From NCBI GenBank assembly GCA_003456175.1, contig DMPB01000045.1, positions 5,995 through 11,107 on the forward strand: 5,113 nt of DNA, in the 5' to 3' direction. The DNA is from Chitinophagaceae bacterium (GTDB lineage Bacteria; Bacteroidota; Bacteroidia; Chitinophagales; Chitinophagaceae). The position numbers were made by a program, and so were the translations under genes. A model generated the notes under the pieces. The model was not told the DNA's origin, ran no database searches, and saw nothing but the letters and a program-made list of their open reading frames with translations. This document shows, one piece after another, positions 1 through 5,001 of the stretch; positions within the stretch are counted from its first letter, which is position 1, and every line of letters begins with the position of its first letter.

Positions 1-97
1 AAGATAAGTAAGTTCCCATTGTTACAAACCAAAACCCCCATATTAGGAAGTTCAAAAACATCATAGCTGATAGCTGAAGGCGAACAGAAAATTTCAT
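1..97 (-). CDS. MFS transporter, nucleoside:H+ symporter type, N-terminal fragment (runs off left edge)
   Basis: Reading the minus strand from the ATG at 97 gives 32 residues with no stop before the window edge. They begin MKFSVRLQLSAMMFLNFLIW and continue with GFWFVTMGTYLS. A short basic start followed by a first membrane helix of the form LxxMMFLxFxIWGxWFVTxGTYL is typical of Bacteroidota 'nucleoside permease' proteins of the major facilitator superfamily (NupG/XapB-like). They are inner-membrane proton symporters of about 400 residues. The frame stays open upstream to about position 229, but the only other usable start is a GTG at 166, and the ATG fits the family N-terminus. The gene is divergent from the oxidoreductase gene. 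Copies of this family beside Gfo/Idh/MocA and TIM-barrel genes may import a glycoside or other sugar derivative instead of a nucleoside (inference). More than 90 percent of the protein lies outside the window, so the substrate is open. Confidence 0.75.
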   Translation of the reverse strand, partial: MKFSVRLQLSAMMFLNFLIWGFWFVTMGTYLS

Positions 98-189
98 TGT
101 AGCAAGCAGGTTGTTATGGTAAAATATCTTGGTTAAATGTAGCGTAAAAATGACATAATGAAACACACAAATCTTTTTTTCGGCAAAAC

Positions 190-216
190 TTGTATGAGTT
201 ACCGCCACTAGCTTTC
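190..216 (+). promoter_or_regulatory. Weak candidate Bacteroidota-type promoter for the oxidoreductase operon
   Basis: TAGCTTTC at 209-216 matches five of the six fixed positions of the Bacteroidota -7 box TAnnTTTG. A TTG at 190-192 lies 16 nt upstream, slightly closer than the usual -33 spacing of about 19 nt. Transcription would start near 220-225 and give a leader of about 70 nt containing the repeat at 231-247 and the inverted repeat at 262-278. The match is imperfect and the region is AT-rich, so this is only a candidate. Confidence 0.2.
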
Positions 217-230
217 TGTTGGCATAAAAT

Positions 231-247
231 ATTTACCGTAAGGTAAT
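231..247 (-). repeat. Dispersed 13-mer repeat, copy 1 (divergent intergenic region)
   Basis: ATTTACCGTAAGG at 231-243 is the exact reverse complement of CCTTACGGTAAAT. The following TAA completes TTACC-GTAA-GGTAA (233-246), a 5-bp inverted repeat around a 4-nt centre. This copy sits between the divergent transporter and oxidoreductase genes, 44 nt before the oxidoreductase start. Four more exact 13-mer copies occur in the window. Confidence 0.85.
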
Positions 248-261
248 CTTGAATAAAAAAA

Positions 262-278
262 ACACAATAACATTGTGT
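262..278. promoter_or_regulatory. Perfect inverted repeat upstream of the oxidoreductase gene, possible operator or leader hairpin
   Basis: ACACAAT (262-268) and ATTGTGT (272-278) are perfect 7-bp complementary arms around the 3-nt spacer AAC. The element ends 12 nt before the ATG at 291. A symmetric 17-bp site in the only intergenic region shared by transporter and oxidoreductase genes suits a dimeric transcriptional regulator binding there. A short RNA hairpin near the start codon is the alternative. No regulator gene is in the window and the site does not match an operator I recognise, so the function is inference. Confidence 0.4.
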
Positions 279-290
279 CAAACTAACATT

Positions 291-1439
291 ATGCAACCAT
301 TACGTATGGGCATGATTGGTGGTGGCCCAGGTGCTTTTATTGGTTCCATCCACCGGATTGCAGCCAGAATAGACGGACATATTACTTTAGTAGCAGGAGC
401 TTTTAGTAGCAGTTATGAAAAGTGCGTAGCAATGGGCACTTCGTTAAGAATTAACCCCGAACGTTGTTACGCTTCTTACGAGCAAATGATAACTACCGAA
501 GCACAATTACCTGCCCATGAAAGGATTGATTTTGTTAGCATTGTAACGCCTAACCACCTTCACTTTGCACCTGCAAAATTGGCGATGGAACATGGGTTCG
601 ATGTAGTGCTCGATAAGCCTGCTACCTTTACCCTACAAGAAGCTGAAAATCTTGCTAGTGTTATACAAACTACCAACCGTACCTTCTGTTTAACCCATAC
701 CTATACCGGCTATCCGATGGTAAAGCAAGCCCGACAAATGATTGCGAATGGCATGTTCGGTACTATCAGAAAAGTATATTTAGAGTATCCGCAAGGTTGG
801 CTAAGTACCTTTTTAGAAAGCGAAGCCAACAAGCAAGCAAGTTGGCGTACCGACTCTACCAAAAGTGGTATTGCCGGCAGCATGGGCGATATTGGTACAC
901 ACGCATTTAACTTGGCCGAATATGTGAGTGGCCTTCAAGTAACAGCCCTATGCAGCAGCTTACAAATTGTTGTTCCTGGCCGACTTTTAGATGACGATGG
1001 TGCAGCATTATTACGATTTAATAACGGTGCCACAGGTGTATTAATGGCCACTCAAATAGCCGCAGGCGAAGAAAATAACGTGAAAGTGCGTGTATATGGT
1101 GAAAAAGGCGGCATTGAATGGCAACAGCAAGATGCAAATACCTTACAAGTAAAATGGCTCGATGCACCTACACAAATCTACAGAACAGGTACCGGCTACG
1201 TTGGCAGCTATGCACAGCATAACAGTCGTACACCTGCGGGCCACCCCGAAGGATACCTTGAAGCTTTTGCCAATCACTATCGCAACTTTGCCCTTACGGT
1301 AAATGCTAAACGTAATGGTGAAACTCCAACACCTGAAATGCTCGACTTCCCTAATATCAATGATGGTGTTAGAGGCATGCGTTTTATTGAACGTGTGGTA
1401 GCCAGCAGCAACGCTCAAGAAAAATGGATTTCGTTTTAA
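291..1439 (+). CDS. Gfo/Idh/MocA-family NAD(P)-dependent oxidoreductase
   Basis: This 382-residue protein has the full length and architecture of the Gfo/Idh/MocA family. The N-terminal Rossmann domain starts at once with GMIGGGPGAFIG (residues 7-18), the dinucleotide-binding loop. VTPNHLH (85-91) is followed by the DKP motif (108-110), the family's E/D-K-P signature with the catalytic-site lysine K109. The C-terminal beta-sheet domain carries GDIGTH (199-204), in which D200 and H204 match the usual active-site Asp/His pair. AGHPEGYLEAFANHY (316-330) is typical of Bacteroidota members. The family oxidises or reduces sugar hydroxyls and ketones; with a DUF1080 gene in the same operon, C3 oxidation or reduction of a glycoside or sugar is the likely reaction (inference). 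There is no Sec or Tat signal, so it should be cytoplasmic. The ATG at 291 is preferred over an in-frame TTG at 249 because the Rossmann strand begins six residues in and the TTG extension would run through the 262-278 inverted repeat. It is the first gene of the run, 35 nt before the next. Repeat copy 2 encodes part of residues 334-338. Confidence 0.93.
   Translation: MQPLRMGMIGGGPGAFIGSIHRIAARIDGHITLVAGAFSSSYEKCVAMGTSLRINPERCYASYEQMITTEAQLPAHERIDFVSIVTPNHLHFAPAKLAMEHGFDVVLDKPATFTLQEAENLASVIQTTNRTFCLTHTYTGYPMVKQARQMIANGMFGTIRKVYLEYPQGWLSTFLESEANKQASWRTDSTKSGIAGSMGDIGTHAFNLAEYVSGLQVTALCSSLQIVVPGRLLDDDGAALLRFNNGATGVLMATQIAAGEENNVKVRVYGEKGGIEWQQQDANTLQVKWLDAPTQIYRTGTGYVGSYAQHNSRTPAGHPEGYLEAFANHYRNFALTVNAKRNGETPTPEMLDFPNINDGVRGMRFIERVVASSNAQEKWISF
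1292..1304 (+). repeat. Dispersed 13-mer repeat, copy 2 (inside the oxidoreductase gene)
   Basis: An exact CCTTACGGTAAAT lies within coding sequence, read as C-CTT-ACG-GTA-AAT (Leu-Thr-Val-Asn, residues 335-338). The next base is G, as in copies 3, 4 and 5. The flank is GCC, not TTACC, so the outer palindrome is incomplete here. It is the only copy well inside a gene. Confidence 0.8.
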
Positions 1440-1474
1440 TACAACATCTTTAATTTTAAGCATCAACTTGCTAT

Positions 1475-2530
1475 ATGACAACCATAAAAGGCCCTGCTAT
1501 ATTCTTAGCACAGTTTGCCTCCGATGAAGCCCCTTTTAATACCCTCGATAATATTTGTCGTTGGGCAGCTAGCTTAGGTTTTGTTGGCGTACAAATACCC
1601 AGTTGGGATCAACGATTTATAGACCTACAAAAAGCAGCAGAAAGTAAAACCTACGCCGACGAAATCAAAGGCATTGTGGCAAGCCATGGCATGCACATCA
1701 CCGAACTTTCTACACACTTACAAGGCCAACTTGTAGCAGTACACCCCGCTTACGATGCCCAATTCGATGGTTTTGCCCCAACAGCAGTACATAACAACCC
1801 AACGGCACGGCAGGCTTGGGCGGTACAACAACTTATGTATGCTGCCAAAGCCTCATATAACTTGGGCTTAACTGCACATGCCACTTTTAGCGGCAGCCTA
1901 CTATGGCACAATGTATACCCTTGGCCGCAGCGCCCCGAAGGCTTAATTGAAACAGGATTTACAGAACTCGCTAAACGTTGGATGCCTATTTTAAATGAGT
2001 TCGACAATTACGGTGTTGACCTTTGCTACGAGGTACATGCCGGCGAAGACTTACATGATGGTATTTCATACGAACGTTTTTTAGACAAAGTACAGCAACA
2101 CCCAAGAGCTTGCCTACTATACGATCCATCGCATTTCATTTTACAATGCCTCGATTATATTGAATACATTGACCATTACCACGAACGCATTAAAGCTTGC
2201 CATGTGAAAGATGCCGAATTCAGGCCCGATGGTAAGCAAGGCGTGTATGGCGGTTATTTAAACTGGGCCGACAGAGCCGGCCGTTTTAGAAGTTTAGGTG
2301 ATGGTCAGGTTGATTTTAAACGCATGTTCAGTAAACTAGCGCAATACAACTATACCGGATGGGCTGTACTAGAATGGGAATGTAGCATTAAACACCCCGA
2401 AGTTGGTGCCGCCGAAGGTGCCGCCTTCATTAAGCAACACATTATTCCGGTAACCAATAAAACCTTCGACGACTTTGCAAGTACAGGCGCTAATGAAGCG
2501 CTGAATCGTAAGATACTCGGTTTACAATAA
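1475..2530 (+). CDS. Sugar phosphate isomerase/epimerase-like TIM-barrel protein (AP endonuclease 2 / xylose isomerase-like fold)
   Basis: The protein is 351 residues and has no signal peptide, so it is probably cytoplasmic. It fits the xylose isomerase-like TIM-barrel family (Pfam AP_endonuc_2). The expected metal-binding residues appear in order at the ends of barrel strands: E186 in CYEVHAGED, D217 and H220 in YDPSH, H243 in CHVKDAEF and E300 in LEWEC. The N-terminal AASLGFVGVQIPSWD (31-45) and the GLTAHATFSGS segment (131-141) are typical of the longer Bacteroidota 'sugar phosphate isomerase/epimerase' proteins found beside Gfo/Idh/MocA genes. These are longer than the roughly 280-residue minimal family members. 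Characterised relatives include keto-sugar epimerases and isomerases, and enzymes acting on 3-keto-glycosides. A metal-dependent step on the oxidoreductase's keto-sugar product is the likely role (inference). The start gives a normal N-terminus and follows the previous stop by 35 nt. There is no clear ribosome binding site, which is usual in this phylum. Repeat copy 3 follows the stop after 2 nt. Confidence 0.9.
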   Translation: MTTIKGPAIFLAQFASDEAPFNTLDNICRWAASLGFVGVQIPSWDQRFIDLQKAAESKTYADEIKGIVASHGMHITELSTHLQGQLVAVHPAYDAQFDGFAPTAVHNNPTARQAWAVQQLMYAAKASYNLGLTAHATFSGSLLWHNVYPWPQRPEGLIETGFTELAKRWMPILNEFDNYGVDLCYEVHAGEDLHDGISYERFLDKVQQHPRACLLYDPSHFILQCLDYIEYIDHYHERIKACHVKDAEFRPDGKQGVYGGYLNWADRAGRFRSLGDGQVDFKRMFSKLAQYNYTGWAVLEWECSIKHPEVGAAEGAAFIKQHIIPVTNKTFDDFASTGANEALNRKILGLQ

Positions 2531-2532
2531 GC

Positions 2533-2547
2533 TACCTTACGGTAAAT
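2533..2547 (+). repeat. Dispersed 13-mer repeat, copy 3 (just after the TIM-barrel stop codon)
   Basis: TACCTTACGGTAAAT contains the exact 13-mer at 2535-2547, with TACC-TTAC-GGTA symmetry. It begins 2 nt after the stop codon at 2528-2530 and ends 31 nt before the cytochrome start. It continues into AAATGAACCA (2544-2553), which recurs beside copy 4. No T-tract follows, so it is not an ordinary intrinsic terminator. Confidence 0.85.
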
Positions 2548-2578
2548 GAACCAACAAAAAACATTAAAATAAAACAAT

Positions 2579-2962
2579 ATGAAATTATTAGCAGTTACCA
2601 CTACGGTTGCTACCATGATGCTAGCTATTGCTTGCGGCAGCAGCAATGAATCCAAAGAAGCAACTACAGCAAGTACCACTACTGTTGACTTAAGTAGTAA
2701 CCCCGACTATCAAAAAGGATTAGAACTAGTAAGCAAAAGCGACTGCCTTACATGCCACAAAATCGAAGAAAAACTAACAGGCCCAGCCTATAAAGAAATT
2801 GCACAGAAATATGCAGGTGCCGATACTGCAGTTGCTTATTTAAGTAAAAAAATTATTACTGGCGGCAGCGGCGTTTGGGGTACTATTCCCATGACACCAC
2901 ACCCACAAATTTCACAAGCCGATGCCGAAGCTATGGCTAAATATGTTTTGCTTTTAAAATAA
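2579..2962 (+). CDS. Lipoprotein monohaem c-type cytochrome (class I, c551/c552-like)
   Basis: This is a 127-residue single-haem cytochrome c. Residues 1-19 form a lipoprotein signal peptide with a hydrophobic core and the cleavage site LAIA-C19. A Ser/Thr/Glu-rich linker of about 20 residues follows. The haem domain (about 42-127) begins NPDYQKGLELV and carries CLTCH (C56, C59 for covalent haem attachment; H60 as axial ligand). The sixth ligand is probably M105 in the IPMTPHP loop, and the C-terminal helix QADAEAMAKYVLLLK is the usual final helix of class I cytochromes. It should be membrane-anchored on the periplasmic side or beyond and carry electrons. It lies 48 nt after the TIM-barrel gene and 7 nt before the DUF1080 gene, so it is very probably cotranscribed with both. 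A likely job is accepting electrons from an extracytoplasmic sugar dehydrogenase encoded elsewhere, since none is present here (inference). Confidence 0.93.
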   Translation: MKLLAVTTTVATMMLAIACGSSNESKEATTASTTTVDLSSNPDYQKGLELVSKSDCLTCHKIEEKLTGPAYKEIAQKYAGADTAVAYLSKKIITGGSGVWGTIPMTPHPQISQADAEAMAKYVLLLK

Positions 2963-2969
2963 CCTCCAC

Positions 2970-3671
2970 ATGAAAAAAATTCTAACGATTGCTGCATTAA
3001 GTATTGCCACGCTTGCATGCAAGAGTCAACAAAAATCCACCGATGGTTTTGTACCATTGTTTGATGGCAAAACCACACAAGGCTGGCATAACTATGGCAA
3101 AACTACCATTGGCAAAAGCTGGATTGTTGAAGACGGCACCTTACACTTAGACGCAAGTAATAAAAGTGGGTGGCAAACCAAAGATGGTGGCGATATTATT
3201 AGTACCGAAAGCTATGGCAACTTTCATTTAAAACTAGAATGGAAAATTGCGAAGAATGGCAATAGTGGTATTATCTTCTACGTACATGAAGATACAGCCA
3301 AATACAAATACCCGTGGATGACCGGACCAGAAATGCAGGTATTGGATAATGCCGGCCACCCCGATGCAAAAATCATCAAACATAGAGCCGGCGATTTGTA
3401 TGATTTAATTACAAGTAGCCCTGAAACTGTAAAACCGGCAGGCGAATGGAATCAAGTAGAAATAATTAGCCTGAACGGAAAATTAGAATTTTATTTGAAC
3501 GGAAAGCTTGTAGTAAGCACTACCCTTTGGACTGCACAATGGTTTGATATGATTGCTAAAAGCAAGTTCAAAGAGTTCCCTGGTTTTGGTACGTATAAGC
3601 AAGGGCATATTTGCTTGCAAGATCATGGAGATGATGTTTGGTATAGAAATATTATGATTAAACGATTATAA
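2970..3671 (+). CDS. DUF1080 lipoprotein, 3-keto-disaccharide hydrolase family
   Basis: The protein is 233 residues, normal for a single-domain DUF1080 protein (Pfam PF06439, now named 3-keto-disaccharide hydrolase). It opens with a lipoprotein signal, MKKILTIAALSIATLAC, with C17 as the lipidated residue. The jelly-roll domain starts with GFVPLFDGKTTQGWHNYG (26-43). It continues through GDIISTESYGNFHLKLEWKI (74-93), NSGIIFYVHE (98-107), GPEMQVLDN (119-127), AGDLYDLI (140-147) and GEWNQVEIISLNGKLEFYLNG (158-178). It ends with GHICLQDHGDDVWYRNIMIKRL (212-233). All are hallmark blocks of the family. Known members cleave glycosides already oxidised to the ketone at C3, which fits the oxidoreductase and TIM-barrel genes upstream. 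It should act in the periplasm or at the outer membrane. The start is 7 nt after the cytochrome stop, indicating one transcript, and the gene is followed by repeat copy 4 and an intrinsic terminator. The glycoside substrate is unknown. Confidence 0.93.
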   Translation: MKKILTIAALSIATLACKSQQKSTDGFVPLFDGKTTQGWHNYGKTTIGKSWIVEDGTLHLDASNKSGWQTKDGGDIISTESYGNFHLKLEWKIAKNGNSGIIFYVHEDTAKYKYPWMTGPEMQVLDNAGHPDAKIIKHRAGDLYDLITSSPETVKPAGEWNQVEIISLNGKLEFYLNGKLVVSTTLWTAQWFDMIAKSKFKEFPGFGTYKQGHICLQDHGDDVWYRNIMIKRL

Positions 3672-3672
3672 C

Positions 3673-3685
3673 ATTTACCGTAAGG
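3673..3685 (-). repeat. Dispersed 13-mer repeat, copy 4 (between the DUF1080 stop and the terminator)
   Basis: ATTTACCGTAAGG is the exact reverse complement of CCTTACGGTAAAT. It starts 1 nt after the DUF1080 stop codon and ends 9 nt before the terminator hairpin. The right-hand flank is AAATGAACCA (3686-3695), identical to the flank of copy 3, although the core is in the opposite orientation there. The outer GGTAA arm is not preserved (GGAAA). Confidence 0.85.
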
Positions 3686-3694
3686 AAATGAACC

Positions 3695-3722
3695 ACCGCA
3701 GTAATAACACTGCGGTTTTTTT
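3695..3722 (+). terminator. Intrinsic terminator of the oxidoreductase-to-DUF1080 operon
   Basis: ACCGCAG (3695-3701) pairs perfectly with CTGCGGT (3710-3716) across the 8-nt loop TAATAACA, and six further T residues follow. This GC-rich stem with a U-tract is a standard rho-independent terminator. It ends the four-gene transcript 24 nt after the DUF1080 stop. The next gene starts only 12 nt after the T-tract. Confidence 0.9.
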
Positions 3723-3734
3723 ATACCTTGCCGT

Positions 3735-4223
3735 ATGGAACAAAGTGAACGACAATATTGGGTGGTGAAGCAACAACAAGTTGCCAACTCGTATTTCGAA
3801 AATTATACTGCTTACCAAAAACGCCGTTTCGAAGCAGAACATTTGGGTGCACTGGCATTACTCATGGCTACACACTTAACCAATAACGATGAATTTGCCT
3901 ACTGGCAATCGCAGTTCGATGAAGTAGTTCGGCTATTACCCAAACCCAACAACAGAAACAGCAGCGAAGAAAGAGCTTACCTCTTTAAATGGATGGATTT
4001 AAAAACAAAGCTTCGTATCAAATACAAATGGTATTGCACTACCGATGCTAGTGGCGTTGCTATTGGTATTGGCATAGGCTTATGTATTGGTAGCGGACTT
4101 GGCATAACATTGAAAAACTTAGCCACAGGCTTAGCATTAGGCGTAGGCATTGGAGCCTTTTTAGGCTTTCTGATGAAACGATTCATTATTGCTAAAGCTA
4201 TTAAAGCAGGAAGAGCATACTAG
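3735..4223 (+). CDS. Hypothetical protein with two C-terminal glycine-zipper membrane segments
   Basis: I do not recognise this 162-residue protein. Residues 1-100 are soluble and largely helical, rich in Gln, Glu, Lys, Tyr and Trp (for example RQYWVVKQQQVANSYF and KLRIKYKWYC), with no catalytic motif I can name. Two hydrophobic, glycine-rich stretches follow at about 105-125 and 129-148. Glycines recur at 107, 111, 113, 115, 119, 121, 123 and then 132, 136, 138, 140, 144, a pattern like glycine zippers that pack helices tightly or oligomerise. A short basic tail, KRFIIAKAIKAGRAY, ends the protein. The likely topology is a helical hairpin in the membrane with both termini on the same side, probably cytoplasmic given the positive tail. 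The gene begins 12 nt after the terminator and its stop lies 1 nt before the TSUP permease ATG, so the two are probably cotranslated. No enzymatic role can be inferred. Confidence 0.8.
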   Translation: MEQSERQYWVVKQQQVANSYFENYTAYQKRRFEAEHLGALALLMATHLTNNDEFAYWQSQFDEVVRLLPKPNNRNSSEERAYLFKWMDLKTKLRIKYKWYCTTDASGVAIGIGIGLCIGSGLGITLKNLATGLALGVGIGAFLGFLMKRFIIAKAIKAGRAY

Positions 4224-4224
4224 C

Positions 4225-5001
4225 ATGATTACCACAACAACAATTCTATTATTATGCGTTGCAGCTTTCATGGCTGGCTTCGTAGATGCTATTGTTGGTG
4301 GTGGTGGCTTAATTCAAACACCGGCTACGTTAATTATGTTGCCACAGCAACCCGTAGCCAGCATTCTCGGAACGGTAAAACTACCTAGCCTTTTGGGTAC
4401 GAGCATTGCAGCATATCATTACCACAAGCAAGTACAATTACAATGGCGTTGGGTAATACCATTGGCAGCAGTAGCTTTCACGGCTTCGCTAACAGGCTCT
4501 ATATTAGCAACACAAGTAAGTAATGCTTATTACAAACCAATTGTATTATTTATTTTAGCAATGGTTGCTATATATACCTACTCACAAAAGCAACTAGGTA
4601 TTGCACCACAAAAAATGCCAAATGCTACCAAAGCACTCTTGTACAGTCTTTTGGCTGGCAGTATCATTGGCTTTTACGATGGCTTTATTGGGCCTGGTAC
4701 AGGCAGCTTTTTAGTACTTGCCTTTGTGGCACTAATGGGCAACGATTTTCTGCATGCTAGTGCACACGCCAAGTTGGTAAATGTTGCTACTAACCTTGCT
4801 AGTATTTTATACTTCGGCAGCAAAGGGTATGTGCTTTGGTCGGTTGCGCTACCTATGGCGGCCGCCAATATTGCAGGCAATTACGCTGGTGTTAAATTGG
4901 CGTTACTAAAAGGCAACAGTTTTGTACGAATTGTTTTTTTAGGTGTTGTTCTCGCCACTATTTGTAGGCTCGCATGGGATGTATTACCTTACGGTAAATG
5001 A
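4225..5001 (+). CDS. TSUP-family (TauE/SafE) membrane permease, YfcA-like
   Basis: The protein is 258 residues and almost entirely hydrophobic, with about seven to eight membrane helices, as expected for the TSUP/TauE-SafE family (Pfam PF01925). The family's internal duplication is visible. Half one has AGFVDAIVGGGGLIQTPATL (17-36) followed by GTVKLPS (49-55). Half two has the matching GFYDGFIGPGTGSF (149-162) followed by SAHAKLVNVATN (179-190). The GFYDGF-GPGTGSF and AHAKLxN blocks resemble Escherichia coli YfcA more than sulfite-specific TauE. Family members export or import small organic or sulfur-containing anions such as sulfite, sulfoacetate or thiosulfate; the substrate here is unknown. 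The ATG at 4225 is preferred over an in-frame TTG at 4189, which would overlap the upstream gene by 35 nt. AGGAAG at 4208-4213 is a plausible ribosome binding site. The last codons, Leu-Pro-Tyr-Gly-Lys-stop, are written by repeat copy 5 and overlap the 3' end of hemL on the other strand. Confidence 0.92.
   Translation: MITTTTILLLCVAAFMAGFVDAIVGGGGLIQTPATLIMLPQQPVASILGTVKLPSLLGTSIAAYHYHKQVQLQWRWVIPLAAVAFTASLTGSILATQVSNAYYKPIVLFILAMVAIYTYSQKQLGIAPQKMPNATKALLYSLLAGSIIGFYDGFIGPGTGSFLVLAFVALMGNDFLHASAHAKLVNVATNLASILYFGSKGYVLWSVALPMAAANIAGNYAGVKLALLKGNSFVRIVFLGVVLATICRLAWDVLPYGK
4984..4999 (+). repeat. Dispersed 13-mer repeat, copy 5 (in the overlap of two convergent gene ends)
   Basis: TTACCTTACGGTAAAT contains the exact 13-mer at 4987-4999 and the complete TTACC-TTAC-GGTAA inverted repeat (4984-4997). 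Read forward it encodes the permease C-terminus (CCT TAC GGT AAA, then the T of TGA). Read in reverse it encodes the last hemL codons (TTT ACC GTA AGG) and its TAA stop. No T-tract flanks it. Confidence 0.85.

Noticed and set aside
63..76. Tandem ATAGCTG-ATAGCTG
   Set aside because: Only two 7-nt units, inside the transporter coding sequence (Gln-Leu-Ser-Ala). Too short to be a meaningful repeat.
134..141. TACATTTA on the minus strand as the -7 box for the transporter gene
   Set aside because: The nearest upstream TTG is 26 nt away, beyond the usual -33 spacing, and the last box position does not match.
249..290. In-frame TTG at 249 that would add 14 residues to the oxidoreductase
   Set aside because: The extension (NKKNTITLCQTNI) has no family character, the Rossmann strand starts right after the ATG at 291, and the stretch contains the 262-278 palindrome, which looks like leader sequence.
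114..296. Minus-strand open frame of 60 codons in the divergent intergenic region
   Set aside because: It has low-complexity, cysteine-rich, family-less sequence, and would run over both the palindrome and repeat copy 1. The true minus-strand gene there is in another frame and starts at 97.
1143..2679. Minus-strand open frames at 1143-1481, 1750-2007 and 2350-2679
   Set aside because: They lie opposite well-supported genes, lack recognisable domains and cross real gene boundaries. They are antisense shadows.
3724..3730. TACCTTG as a -7 box for the hypothetical gene
   Set aside because: It is one T short of TAnnTTTG, has no TTG at the right distance, and would leave almost no leader before the ATG at 3735.
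4189..4224. In-frame TTG at 4189 that would add 12 residues to the TSUP permease
   Set aside because: It would overlap the upstream gene by 35 nt and put a charged segment before the first helix. The ATG at 4225 follows an AGGAAG and gives a normal start.
231..4999. The five 13-mers as a CRISPR array or transposon ends
   Set aside because: Spacing of more than 1 kb with full genes between copies, mixed orientation and no transposase or cas gene do not fit either.
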